From Apostichopus japonicus (Eukaryota > Echinodermata > Holothuroidea > Aspidochirotida > Stichopodidae), in assembly GCF_037975245.1 (NCBI RefSeq), contig NC_092576.1, forward strand, positions 15,997,111-16,061,110: a DNA stretch of 64,000 nucleotides, written 5' to 3'. Below the pieces are notes generated by a model that did no database searches, had not been told where the DNA came from, and worked only from the letters and a program-made list of their open reading frames with translations. Numbering within the stretch: the stretch's first letter is position 1; the number at the start of each line of letters is the position of its first letter. A program made the translations under genes and the position numbers. Positions 12,101 to 24,743 of this stretch are shown piece after piece.

Positions 12101-15100
12101 ATTACTTAATTTATGAATTTGCACACTCCTAACAAGGAAACAATATCCCTAAAATCGCCTAAGCGTTAAATTGACTGTCTAATTTCGGTAAATGTCTGAG
12201 TGGACTAACGCAGGAAAGAAAGTGTCGCAGAGGCAAAAACGAATGTTTTCGTCTCACAATTTGACTTTCATATCCCTGCAGTTACACATAGTAACACACA
12301 GTATGAGTTCTTACGGTGTGGCCAACCATCATACCTCTGTTATCGTATGATATTCATATTACTTGCAGAAATCTGGGTGAAAACAAGTTGGGATCTCTCC
12401 CAATGCATATATTTTCCAACCTCTTGAAGCTTGAGCGGCTGTAAGTTGTTTTTTTTTTTTTTTTCACTAAGTCCTATGATTGAAAACTATTCATTGACTA
12501 TTCATCATTATATCGTGTTTGGATTTTGTGTTCTTCCATCTGGATGAGTGTCCAATTATGGAACTTTTTTGACGAATATTAGTTGGGTTAGAATGGTGCA
12601 CGGTAACGTAGCAATAACAAATGCACAATTGTTCCTTTAAGGAAACGGTCAAATTGATATCTCTCATTTGCTCTGTGGTTTTGTTTGCGATTCACGTACG
12701 CGATTTCTTCGTTGGCTTTGTAAGATTTCGCAATGACGTGATTACTTAATTTATGAATTTGCACACTCCTAACAAGGAAACAATATCCCTAAAATCGCCT
12801 AAGCGTTAAATTGACTGTCTAATTTCGGTAAATGTCTGAGTGGACTAACGCAGGAAAGAAAGTGTCGCAGAGGCAAAAACGAATGTTTTCGTCTCACAAT
12901 TTGACTTTCATATCCCTGCAGTTACACATAGTAACACAGTATGAGTTCTTACGGTGTAGCCAACCATCATACCTCTGTTATCGTATGATATTCATATTAT
13001 TCATATTCCTGAATATATATTTTCTGATATGATTTCCTTACAGCGTTATTAAGTTTATTTTCAATCATTATTATTCATGTAATTAAATTGATTGATTATT
13101 GAAAAATATTCAATGACTATTCATCGATATATCGTGTTTGGATTTCGTGTTCTTCCATCTGGATGAATGTCCAATTATGGAACATTTTGACGAATATAAC
13201 TTGCAAACTGGGTTAGAATAGTGCACGGTAACGTAGCAAGAACAAATGTACAATTGTTCCTCTAAGGACACGGTCAAATTAATATCTCTCATTTACTGTC
13301 TGGTTTTGTTTGCGATTCACGTATGCGATTTCTTCGTTGGCTTTGTAAGATTTCGCAATGATGAGATTACTAAATTTTTGAATTTGCACACTCCTAAAAA
13401 AGAAACGAGTTCCGTAAAATCACTTTAGCGTTAAATTGACTGAAAAATACCCATCATTTTAGTTCATAATTTGGTTAAAAATTCCTTTCAGGGATCTGTC
13501 AGCAAATAGCTTGTGGTCTCTCCAAATTAACACCTTTTCTAGTCTCGAGAACATCCAAAAGTTGTAAGATTTTGTTGTCTTTTTCATGAAATCGTTATGA
13601 TGTAATGAGCATTTTTGGCCAAATATGATCACTTATAGTGTACTCTCATTGAACACTATATGGAACCAAAGAAGTATTTTGATCATGGAGATCCGTTGTC
13701 GTTTTAAAGGAATAATTAAATACTGTCTCAGTTTTATGAAATAAAATAATATGCAAAGCCTGAATACGGAGCCAGTGAAATCACCTACTGTTGTTCCCCG
13801 TTATGGACATATATATCGTAGACATGTAATTCACTTCATTAAACTGAGTTCATTGCAAGCTCATTTGGGAGTGAAATCATGTAAGCATGTCAAAAATATA
13901 ATCATTGTGCGTCAACACGTGTTATAAATTACAGATTTACACATGTCGTGACTTTCCTCTAGTATACTTAATAGTTAATGATTCTCAGCTATGACAACGT
14001 TGAAAGTCGGGAGATTGTTCTCGGGAAATAACATTTTCGCTCTAAGCTAGTAAAGAGACTGTTCCAACTAACTTTCACTTGTCCTAAACTCATGGGGAAA
14101 GAAGAGCTGATGTTTTTTTTTTTAACACGAATGCAATCACAACTCAACTCTTGAAAAGGACAATTAGTCTAGACCGCCAATCCCAATGTAGAATTCACTA
14201 AACACCCATTTATTAAGAAGAAATAAACATAGAGTAATACACTTTCCACTTTCCAACATTGTCACATGCAAAACATGATTCTTGGTTCTTTTCAGGTTCC
14301 TTGAGCAAAACAACTTGACAGCTCTTCCTGAACATATATTTTCTGATTTGATTTCCTTACAGAATTTGTAAGTTTACATATATTTTCAATTATTAATAAT
14401 ATCAATAAATTTATTGATTATTGAAAACTATTCATTGACTATTCATCATTATATCGTGTTTGGATTTTGTGTTCTTCCATCTGGATGAGTGTCCAATTAT
14501 GGAACTTTTTTGACGAATATTAGTTGGGTTAGAATGGTGCACGGTAACGTAGCAATAACAAATGCACAATTGTTCCTTTAAGGAAACGGTCAAATTGATA
14601 TCTCTCATTTGCTCTGTGGTTTTGTTTGCGATTCACGTACGCGATTTCTTCGTTGGCTTTGTAAGATTTCGCAATGACGTGATTACTTAATTTATGAATT
14701 TGCACACTCCTAACAAGGAAACAATATCCCTAAAATCGCCTAAGCGTTAAATTGACTGTCTAATTTCGGTAAATGTCTGAGTGGACTAACGCAGGAAAGA
14801 AAGTGTCGCAGAGGCAAAAACGAATGTTTTCGTCTCACAATTTGACTTTCATATCCCTGCAGTTACACATAGTAACACACAGTATGAGTTCTTACGGTGT
14901 AGCCAACCATCATACCTCTGTTATCGTATGATATTCATATTACTTGCAGATATCTGGGTGAAAACAAGTTGGGATCTCTCCCAATGCATATATTTTCCAA
15001 TCTCTCGAAGCTTGAGCGGCTGTAAGTTTTTTTTTTTTTTTTTTTCACTAAGTCCTATTTATAATATGTTTTTGTACTTGTTCAATTCATTTTCTCAAAC

Positions 15101-18100
15101 ATATTTGCCTGCGTTCATATGTTACGATAAAATGTCCTGTCGTACTATAACTTTGTGCATTAAGTCCTTTCAGGGGTCTGTCTGAAAAGACCTTGACGTC
15201 CCTACCTGTCACGATATACATATTACTTGCAGATATCTGAATAATAACAAGTTGGGATCTCTCCAGATGCATATAGTTTCTAATCTATCGAATCTTGAGG
15301 AGCTGTAAGTCTTTTTTTTTTTCACTAAGCCCTATTTATATTATGTTTTTGTAAATGTTCAATTCATTTTCTCAAAGATATTTGCCTGCGTTCATGTGTT
15401 ACGTAAAATGTCCTTTCGTACTATAACTTGTGTATTTAGTCCTTTCAGGGGTATGTCTGAAAATACCTTGACGTCCCTAACATGTCACGATCTTTTGTAA
15501 TCTCACAAACCTCCAGGATTGTAGGATTGTCCCATGTTCATAATATATGACTGAATTGCAGGTAACTTGGGAAACATGGTCTAGTATGTCCACTTCAATG
15601 GAACATCCTCATCTAAACTGAACTGTAACGGGCCATTACTTTTCATTTATGTATATTACTAATATTCATTCAACATCCTCAAAATCAAACTTTGTTTTTT
15701 TTGCTGATGATACAACAGTTCTGTTTTGTTCAAAATAAGAATTTAAAGGATGCAAGTTTACATGCAGAGAAAGAATTTACAAATAGGGTGAACAAAATAG
15801 TACTTATTAATATAGTTTATTCCAATATCTTTGTTTTTCCTTTTCGTATTTTGAAATTTATACAAGAGACAATATCACTTGCAGCTATGTTAAGGATCAG
15901 TAAACTTATTAAATTATGTATTATTTATGTCTAATTATAAAATCCTTATGAAGGTGATGTTTGTATAATGTGATAATGGTAAAAATATTGTTGACTAAAA
16001 AGAGTGATTTCCTGTAAATCAATATTTATATAAAGTGTTTACCATGCTGTTTCTCCGCCGATTTTATGAATTATATCAAAATCTCACATTGAAGGAAAGA
16101 AATATTGGCTTTGTATAACTGTCATTGAAAGCGTATTGCCCAAGTGTTATGATTGTACAGAGAGCACCCCTGGTGCTTTGAATCTGACAATTAAGACAGA
16201 ATAACCACTCTCTATAGGCAAGCCAAGCCTTAAATGAGAAATTGTGTGTTGTTCTTATTTATTTACTATATATCTGTCATATAACTTGCTACACATTCAA
16301 TTCTTTCGCTGAATGGTTATCACTCAAGTGGGTTTGAAGCCTTAATTCTATCAAAATGCTTCGAGTAGTATGTTGTTCGTCATTGTTATGATAGTTAATC
16401 ACCTGATAAATGTCAGGCTAAAAACACTCCTTTCAGTAATCTACCTAATATTCTGTCGAAAGGATTGTGTATATGCATGTAAATCACGGTCGACTTTATA
16501 CTAATGGAAGGAATCATGATTTCAGATTTAACGTCGACATATTTCATTTGCATGCTTTGCGCAATTAATTGAACATTACATTATGCTGTTATTGTGAGAA
16601 TGTATAAAAAAGAATTTTACCCATTTTTAGTTGTTTCAAAACGAACGCTACTTATGACTATCCGGTTATATAATATCAGATCATATCATATCAATGGTCT
16701 ACATGGTTATCTTTTAACATACTTAAAATGTTTTTCGATAGATTAACATGCGTAATGCAAGTACTAAACGTTGCTTTTTCTTCCTCCAAATAAAACATTC
16801 ATTTGGCTATTTATTTGCGATGTTATTTCTATATTTATTACAGAGGCCTGCATAGCAACAACCTAAAAGGCCTTCCCGAAAATATATTTGCTAGTCAAAA
16901 GCAGTTAGGGGTTCTGTATGTTAACTAAAATTATAAAGTGTTATATGTTTTAATTTAGAAGATCCTGCTAGGATCGACTAGTTATGCACACCAACTTTTG
17001 TATACATAACAAGTTGCCTTTTTCCTTCAGGGATCTGTCTAACAACAAATTGGCATCTCTCCCAGAGAATATATTTTTTAATCAAACAAGACTTTGGAAG
17101 CTGTCAGTTTTTTTTTATACTATTGATGTTTAGTGTCCATTCAAAGGATGACAAGTGGCTTAATTATGAAGCTCTCCTTTGTCGGTAATTGAAAAAATGC
17201 ATTATAAAACTGTCTGTACTAGTCTTTCGTTTTCGCTTATTTAAATTTTGTACTTAATAATATTGATGTAGAGTGTAGATCGAAAGGATGATAAGTGTTT
17301 TAATTATGAAAACTCTTTGTATTCCTGTAAGAGTCTTTCATTCTATTTCATTTATGTCATAAATCTTGAGCTGTTGTAAGTATTTCTTTTATATGTAATA
17401 GAAAGGTCCTTAATATGTCATTGGAAACCAGGATAGTATATCGGTAAAAATAATTAGTAGGAACGAAAGATAGTATGATTGCTTAATTGGCCAGTTTCAG
17501 TGACTTTCATCAACAAGGAATATGGTTATTAATGGAGAACCATTAACCAAATACGTATATGAGATTAACATCTTGCTAAACGTGTAAAATAATTTTTACA
17601 GACTTGTGGATGAAACAAGTATATATATTTGCCAAATAGGTATGATAACGTGTGGTTTTGTTATAAAAAAGAACATTGATCTGTACATGTACAGTAACTG
17701 TTTCGCAATGTATTGCACGTTGACGCTTGCACGCTGACGCTCTTTTATAGACGCTCTTAGAAAGATAGATAGATAAATAGATAGATAGATGGATAGATAG
17801 ATAGATGGATGGATGGATGGATGGATGGATGGATGGATGGATGGATGGATGGATGGATGGATGGATGGATGGATGGATGGATGGATGGATGGATGGATGG
17901 ATGGATGGATGGATGGATGGATATATAGATCGATAGATAGATTCTAAAGACCTCGGAGAACTGACAATTAGAGACATGTCTGTATAACTTTTGCTTGATA
18001 CTTTTATTGTTATATCGCTACTGGTAAGCTTTTGTTAGCTAATTTTGTACGGATGTATAATGTAGAATGTTTAAGTACGACCTAAACTTACATTTTTTAT

Positions 18101-21100
18101 CCGCTTAACTCGAACATAATATGTAATAGAATACGAAAAGAAATTATTGCATGGCTAGTTATTTTACACATTCTTACACAGCATTTATTCTTCTGTCTTT
18201 CAGGGACTTGTCTTTTAATTATTTGACGGTTATGCCAGATCAGATATTTGCTGATCTCTCTGTACTGGGAGAGTTGTAAGTGTTCAAATGTACTTTTAAT
18301 AAGTAAACCTGGTATCGATAACGTACCCATAGTATAGTCTATGACACATTTTGCGTAGCGTATAATGAGGAGAGTTTAGGAATTGTGGAAGAGAGATGGC
18401 GCTGCTGGTATTCTATGAAAGTTGTGAGCTGTCTTCAGCTGTCTCCTAGCTGTGTAGAGTATTATATTTTAACTGCAAAACGCATTTTTATGTACGCTAT
18501 AAACTGTATCTTAGCTACGTAGCGTATTTTGTGCAGGCTGCATAGCGTATAATATGGAAGTTGTGGGATGTATTTAGCTGACTTTTAGCTGCGTCCCTTA
18601 TACTATTCAAACTTCCCAATACCAAATTAATTCCAAATGGTTGATTCGTTGAAATATTCGAGTTCGATGAATGGCAATTAATTCAATTCCCAGTTTAATC
18701 CATTCAATTATTGCTAAATGTTCTATATATTATTTTCTAGATATCTCCATGGAAACAGAATCAAACACCTCCCAAGAATCCTTCTGCCGTCGGAGGGTGG
18801 TCATATGAACATCCGTAATGTATACCTAAACAAGAACAACATTACCTACATCACAGAAGAGGTTTTCAGAGGTCTCTACAATTTAGAAAGTTTGTAAGTA
18901 TAACACTCTGTAATGATATATTTTCCGGTACGAAGATCACATAATATTAAATGTTTTCGACACTACATTATGTTCCTCCGTCTTTTTGTGTCTTAAAATA
19001 GGTTAATCTTTGATAACAACATCCACACGATTGAACCATTTGCTTTCATTGCTGGACCTCAAAAGTTGTAAGTTTTGCAGAATCGTTTTTTTTTTTCGGG
19101 GGAGAAGAAGGGAGGAGAGGAGGTGGGGGAGCAGAGGGGTAACCACAATGGCAAAAATCATGCTTCTTCTTTTCACATTTTCCTCTTGCTTTTCTGCTAT
19201 TCAATTACACACCGGGTGAATAGCGCGTGAATTTCATTGACCTCTCTTTCCAGTTCGACTAATCAGACTGAAAAACGCACAGTCCCAGCTGAGAAACGGT
19301 TAATTTGGGGGCCCAGGAACTACGATCATATGGGGTTCCTATAGGGCGAGCCTAAAGTTTAATTCATCTAGTGTTAGCCGAATATTTACCTCTTCGGAGT
19401 AAGAATAAAATCATACGAGACGTCCGACGATAATTTAGGAGGAGACAAATTGGGAACACTTCCTTTATTATATTTGTTTTAGATATCACTTTTTTTAATC
19501 ATAACTGCAATGTTTTTCTGTTCCCACAATTTCTGGATAAACGGCAGTGTCTATATACAACATAAAATAGAACTAGTTTTTATTCAGGCCACAACAAATA
19601 TGTTCACAGCACATAACACATTGGTCGCATTTGGACAATAGGTATTAATTGTGTGTTCCAATAGTGCTCTGCTGCTTTTAGAAAGTTAAAATAACACGTT
19701 TTGTTTGAGTTATTAAGTTTAAAAACTAACATTAACATTCAGGAAGGCACGTTATTAATTTTTTTCTGGCAATTATGGAGCATTCCATTCAGAGATTTAG
19801 CATTATAATGAATATTTTGCGAACAAGAAAAAGCTATAGGAGAAATACCACTTTCCATTTTGTTTTCGTTTTGAATTTACTTATTTTAACAAATCAAGAA
19901 CTTATTGGTTTTTCATTAAAGGTATTTATTCAACAACGAAATTTCTGAATTGCAAGCAAATACTTTTGGACAAGTACTGAATGAACTGTAAGTATAGCAA
20001 CAGCAAAATGACATCTTCCATTCTCATTCGTACACTAACGTTGTTACTCGTTATTCATTAATTTATTAATTCGGTCATTTTTATTAACTGCAGGCAAATT
20101 AAAGTATGTTGCGTCCTGTTGGTGCTATATGCGTGAGGTTACGGACTCTCCATCTAACCCATATTCTGCATATGTGACCAATATCAGAAAAAGATACATA
20201 TTTCACTGCACGTAGGCATATTCATACGCAGGAAGTATTTACACCTTATATTTTTATTTGTTTTTCTTTTGCGCTACAGTCACTTGTATGGCAATACCAT
20301 TTCTAACCTGGATTTGGAATTTGTGTCAAACCACAGCGGACATCTTACACTGTAAGATATCTACTAACCTTCATCTATTGAACAGCACAGTTCTAACGAG
20401 TCGAATGCGTTTCAAGTCGAATCATTACCAGCTATATTTACAAGTTTGATTAAATTTTACGAAATAATATAGAAAACAAATTTTCTCTCATTGCTACAGT
20501 CACCATTTCACTTTTATAAGTTTCCCAAAATGTGCATAATATTCCAACCTTTGGATATGTGTCTTCCGTATGTCATGAATCGTTTAACAATATTTTTTAT
20601 CAAATTTATCAACTCAAGTTTAAAATGAGTAAATATAATTAATTTGCTGTGATTAACAGAAACTTTTGAAATGAATGGCTTTGCTTTGTGGTTTTGTTCA
20701 TAATATCTTCAATGGCGATGCATAATTTCGACGTGCAGAATTCCTAACGTCTAATAATTCTGTTGTTTTTTCTTAAAGGTACGTTGCCTGTGACAAAATT
20801 CAATCCATTGAGTTCCCAACATTTGAAGGATTTCAAACGAAAATGTAAGGATTAGAATGTTTACTAATAAATAAAGCTAATTGTGTGACTAAATCATCTC
20901 CTGAAACAAGCCTTGTGCGATAGGTTTGGTCCAATTTAAAGGATTTCAACGTTGCTAGGTGGTATTTAATAGAGTGAGTTATTGATGTAAACAGGGTAAG
21001 GCCTAGTACAAATAAATTGTTTAATACCTGTGTTAGAAACATGGACATGACTGCAAATGATGCAGTTCCTGATGGCATCTGCCATCTACAACTCCAACCA

Positions 21101-24100
21101 ATAGCAGCTGTAAAATTACCCCATCCCCACCCCAACCGACCCCCCTCCTGTTCAAACTGTATAAACTAGTTAACATTTAAGAAGTTAATTGTTATTAATT
21201 ATCTTCTTTTTTTCTCTCCAAAAGTTTATGCCTAAGCCGAGACTTTTCTTTCAACCTCAGAATTACCGACTCAACAGTTGTAAATTCGTTAATGGCATCA
21301 GGGTTTGAATGCGATTCCAGAGACATGAAATCGCACATATGTTCACCGTGTAAGCAGGGATTTTACGGCAAAACAACTGGAGGATGTCAACCATGTCCAC
21401 CAGGTATTAAGCAATACCATATATATTTATTAAGATTGATATGGGTGTGATTCAATATCCAGTTGGCGCAGACTTCAACAGGGGAATTGGACCATACGAG
21501 ACCGATAAAAAACATTGTCATTGAGATTCACTGCATTAGCAGGATTACGAAATGTGGCAGGCATAATTATTTGGTAAGTTGCGTGCTCCATGATGCTGAT
21601 ATTGTGACGCGAAATGACGCTGCGAACTGTCATTTCACATGATTTATATGCATAGCTTTAAACGCAAACGGTTTCATATTCGTGAAACTAGTTTTGGCTT
21701 TGTCCTAAACATGCCGATGTACACATTTCAGAAATCAGGGTTACGACAATCGGTATCATATGTTTATTATGAATTGAAATAAAGCAATAAAAAAAATATG
21801 TTATCATCTTGTTTGATTTTAAAATGGTTTTTCCATTTTAGAATAAATATGATTGGGTCATCCCAGTAAAATATCTTCTGCCACAATAATAATGTATGTA
21901 AAAAACATTCGACCAACTAATTTTGATCTCATGTTAGACACACATTAAGCCAGCTGGCTGTTATGAGGTTGCTCAATAACACGACATGTACCACGCTGTT
22001 CTACCATATTAAGTTCCTGCGAAGGAGTAGAACAAAAAAGCGATTCATAAATAGCTTGGATATAGATTTTCTTTTTGTTTCCACAGGAGGTTACTATCAA
22101 GACGATATTGCCAAAGTATCAAATAGCCCAAACAAAGTAGAATGCAAGAAATGCAACGCGGGAACATACGTTCCCCTTGGTGAAGGAGTCAGCAGCGATG
22201 ATTGCATCGTCTGTCCAGAAGGAACGAACAAAACTATACACGCAGGATTCAGAGCCTGCTTCTGTATGGATGGTTATGCAAGGACTGACCGTTTTAATGT
22301 GTGTCAGATTTGCGAAAATGATGTTCTGGATTGTTATGGAAAGGACTACAAGACATTAAGAAAGGGTTACTTTTGGAACTGGGAATATCCAGGAGCAAAT
22401 CTCACTGAGTACAAAAGCTTTGTAGCGAACCTAATGACAGAATCGGCCAATTTCGATCCTTCAACAACGAAATACTCCGGAGACTTACCAAACGTTCATT
22501 CTTGTCCGCGAAGCGAAAGCTGCATAAATAACAATACTGATATCGAAGGCACATGCGAAACTGGCTACGAGGGAATAATGTGTTCCAAATGTATCAGTAA
22601 TTATTACATTGTTCTAGGCCAATGCTTGGAATGTCCCGAGTTAGTTTACAGTATCCTTGAAGTCATTGGCATCTTACTACTGGTTATATGTGTTTATGTT
22701 CTGCTTGTTTGGCAATACAAAAAACAGAAAAGCAAGGTTCTCCATAGTACAAAGAGAGCTCTTATTGACATGTTTATCTCTAGGTTCAAAATAGTTCTTG
22801 GATTCTATCAAGTTGTTGGTGAATTTTTCACTTCCCTTCATGAGTTAAATTGGGCAGGAAACTTGTACGTCATTGGTGAATTTGTTGCATACATTGAATT
22901 GAACATCTTGCGAATATTCATTCGTCCTAATTGTTTTGTGAAAGATCTGAAGATAAACGCAAAACTTGAATTTATCATCGCAATGACATTCCTGCTTTTA
23001 ATCATGGTTGTACCTTTTGTAATATACCAAGTAAAGAAATGTTATTATCGCATTAGTTTGCCAGGGACTAAATCAAAGCTTCTAACGTACATGTTGGCTA
23101 TCTTGTTTCTGACTTACCCACCGATCTGTACCATAATTTTCCAGCTCTACCCACGCGCTTGCAAACGATTTTGCTGGGATGAAAACAGAAAATACTGTGT
23201 TGAAGTTCTTCGATCTGATTTTGCAATTGAATGCAAATCATTACAAACGTATCAAATCTTGGCTTTCGTTGCAACTGTGTTGTATGTGATTGCGTTTCCG
23301 TTTTGCCTGCTTTTCTTTTTGTGGAAAAAGCGATCTGAATTATCATATCATGAGCGCACCCTTAGCAGTCCAGTATCACGTGGAGACGATATCACTAATC
23401 CGGTCACTAATACTGACGATATCACCCATAGCAGTACTCCCATATGGGTAACTATTCTCTGCGAGAATTACAAAGACAAATATTGGTTTTGGGAAATCCT
23501 CGAACTGATCCGAAAGGTTACACAAACCGTTTTAATCACGTTGCTTGGCTGGGAAAACAGAGTGACAGTTCTTCTAACCATCGGTATCTCAGTCCTGTTC
23601 TTGATTCTACATGCACGATACTTACCGATGAAGAGCTCATTTGAACAAAAACTTCAGGTAAATATTACGAAATATATTGAATACGTATGTTTCATTAATT
23701 ACTGTATAAAATAAATAATTGTCACATAGCAGACAAATATCTTGATAACGTTAGAATCGATAGTCCCCGGTTAATTAGAATTCCAACAATTTGTTTATTG
23801 ATTATTTAACCTACTAACTGCTTTTGCATTATTCAGTTATTCATAATATTTCATATAATTCCTAAATGTTATAAATCCTTCTTAATCTAATGATATACAA
23901 TTCCAGTAAACATATTCGCTTTCGTTTCTTTTTCAGATGTTTGCTCTAACAGCGATCCTGATTAATGTTCTTATCGCTGCAATTGATCACGATGAATCCG
24001 AAGATGGTCTCACTGTGTTTTTGATACTTTTGAACCTTATTGTAATAGCTATTGTGTTTGGTAAGTGATAATTTAACTTATTATAACTGAAAAAAATTGA

Positions 24101-24697
24101 AACATTAAGGTCCTATCAAAATGGTAAGATCTACATGTCAATATGGTTAGCGATTTTACACAAATTGATAAATTGTTGAGTTAATATATCAACAATTCGA
24201 AACAAAATGAAACATTCCTAAAATCTTAAAACTGAAAACTGCCAAATTCTCAATATATCAATTGATATCAACTTAACAATTTGCAACAAAATTTTATATT
24301 GATCCTTTTCATATAAAATATCTCGTATATTTATCAGATTGTTGCAAAAATGATGAGTTACGCTTGAGTCAGATTTGTTAACTTTATCACTGCATTAACC
24401 TCGTTAGTTTTAATATTTGTAACAAAATATCAACTGCATCATCTTAACGTTTTATACTGGAGATATGGGTAGATTGCTTAGAATCTTTAGTTATAAATTT
24501 TGAAAACAAATATATTTATCGTTCCATGAAAATTGTCTTCTGATTCCGGAATAAAAACACTTAGGGCCTCTCCAGTCATTACGGCCTTACTTCCGAAAGT
24601 CGAAACAGTTAATGAAGTCAACTTAAATTGAGCTTTAGTGCTACCTGTACGCTCACTTTGGACTATAAATATTGTAAGTTGTTTAAAGTAAGATATA

Positions 24698-24743
<46 letters not shown>

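Larger units (their letters stand above)
9977..16094 (+). repeat. LRR-exon array, unit 3 (about 6.1 kb, rearranged)
   Basis: The third block begins like units 1 and 2 but is rearranged. After the exon at 10944 a roughly 290-bp unique stretch with TA microsatellites at each end (11016-11302) replaces the segment holding the [10 protein letters not shown] exon. A roughly 530-bp segment (about 11835-12363) is repeated at 12477-13005. The block then re-enters unit sequence inside a truncated exon (13008) and runs through a second set of exons (13492, 14296, 14950, 15233). It looks like two blocks fused by unequal recombination. Confidence 0.85.

Noticed and set aside
17576-17977. Minus-strand ORF rich in SIHP repeats
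   Set aside because: Translation of the GGAT microsatellite.
21963-22086. Upstream extension of the large open frame
   Set aside because: The polypyrimidine/ccacag acceptor and the phase match with the exon ending at 21403 place this stretch in the intron.
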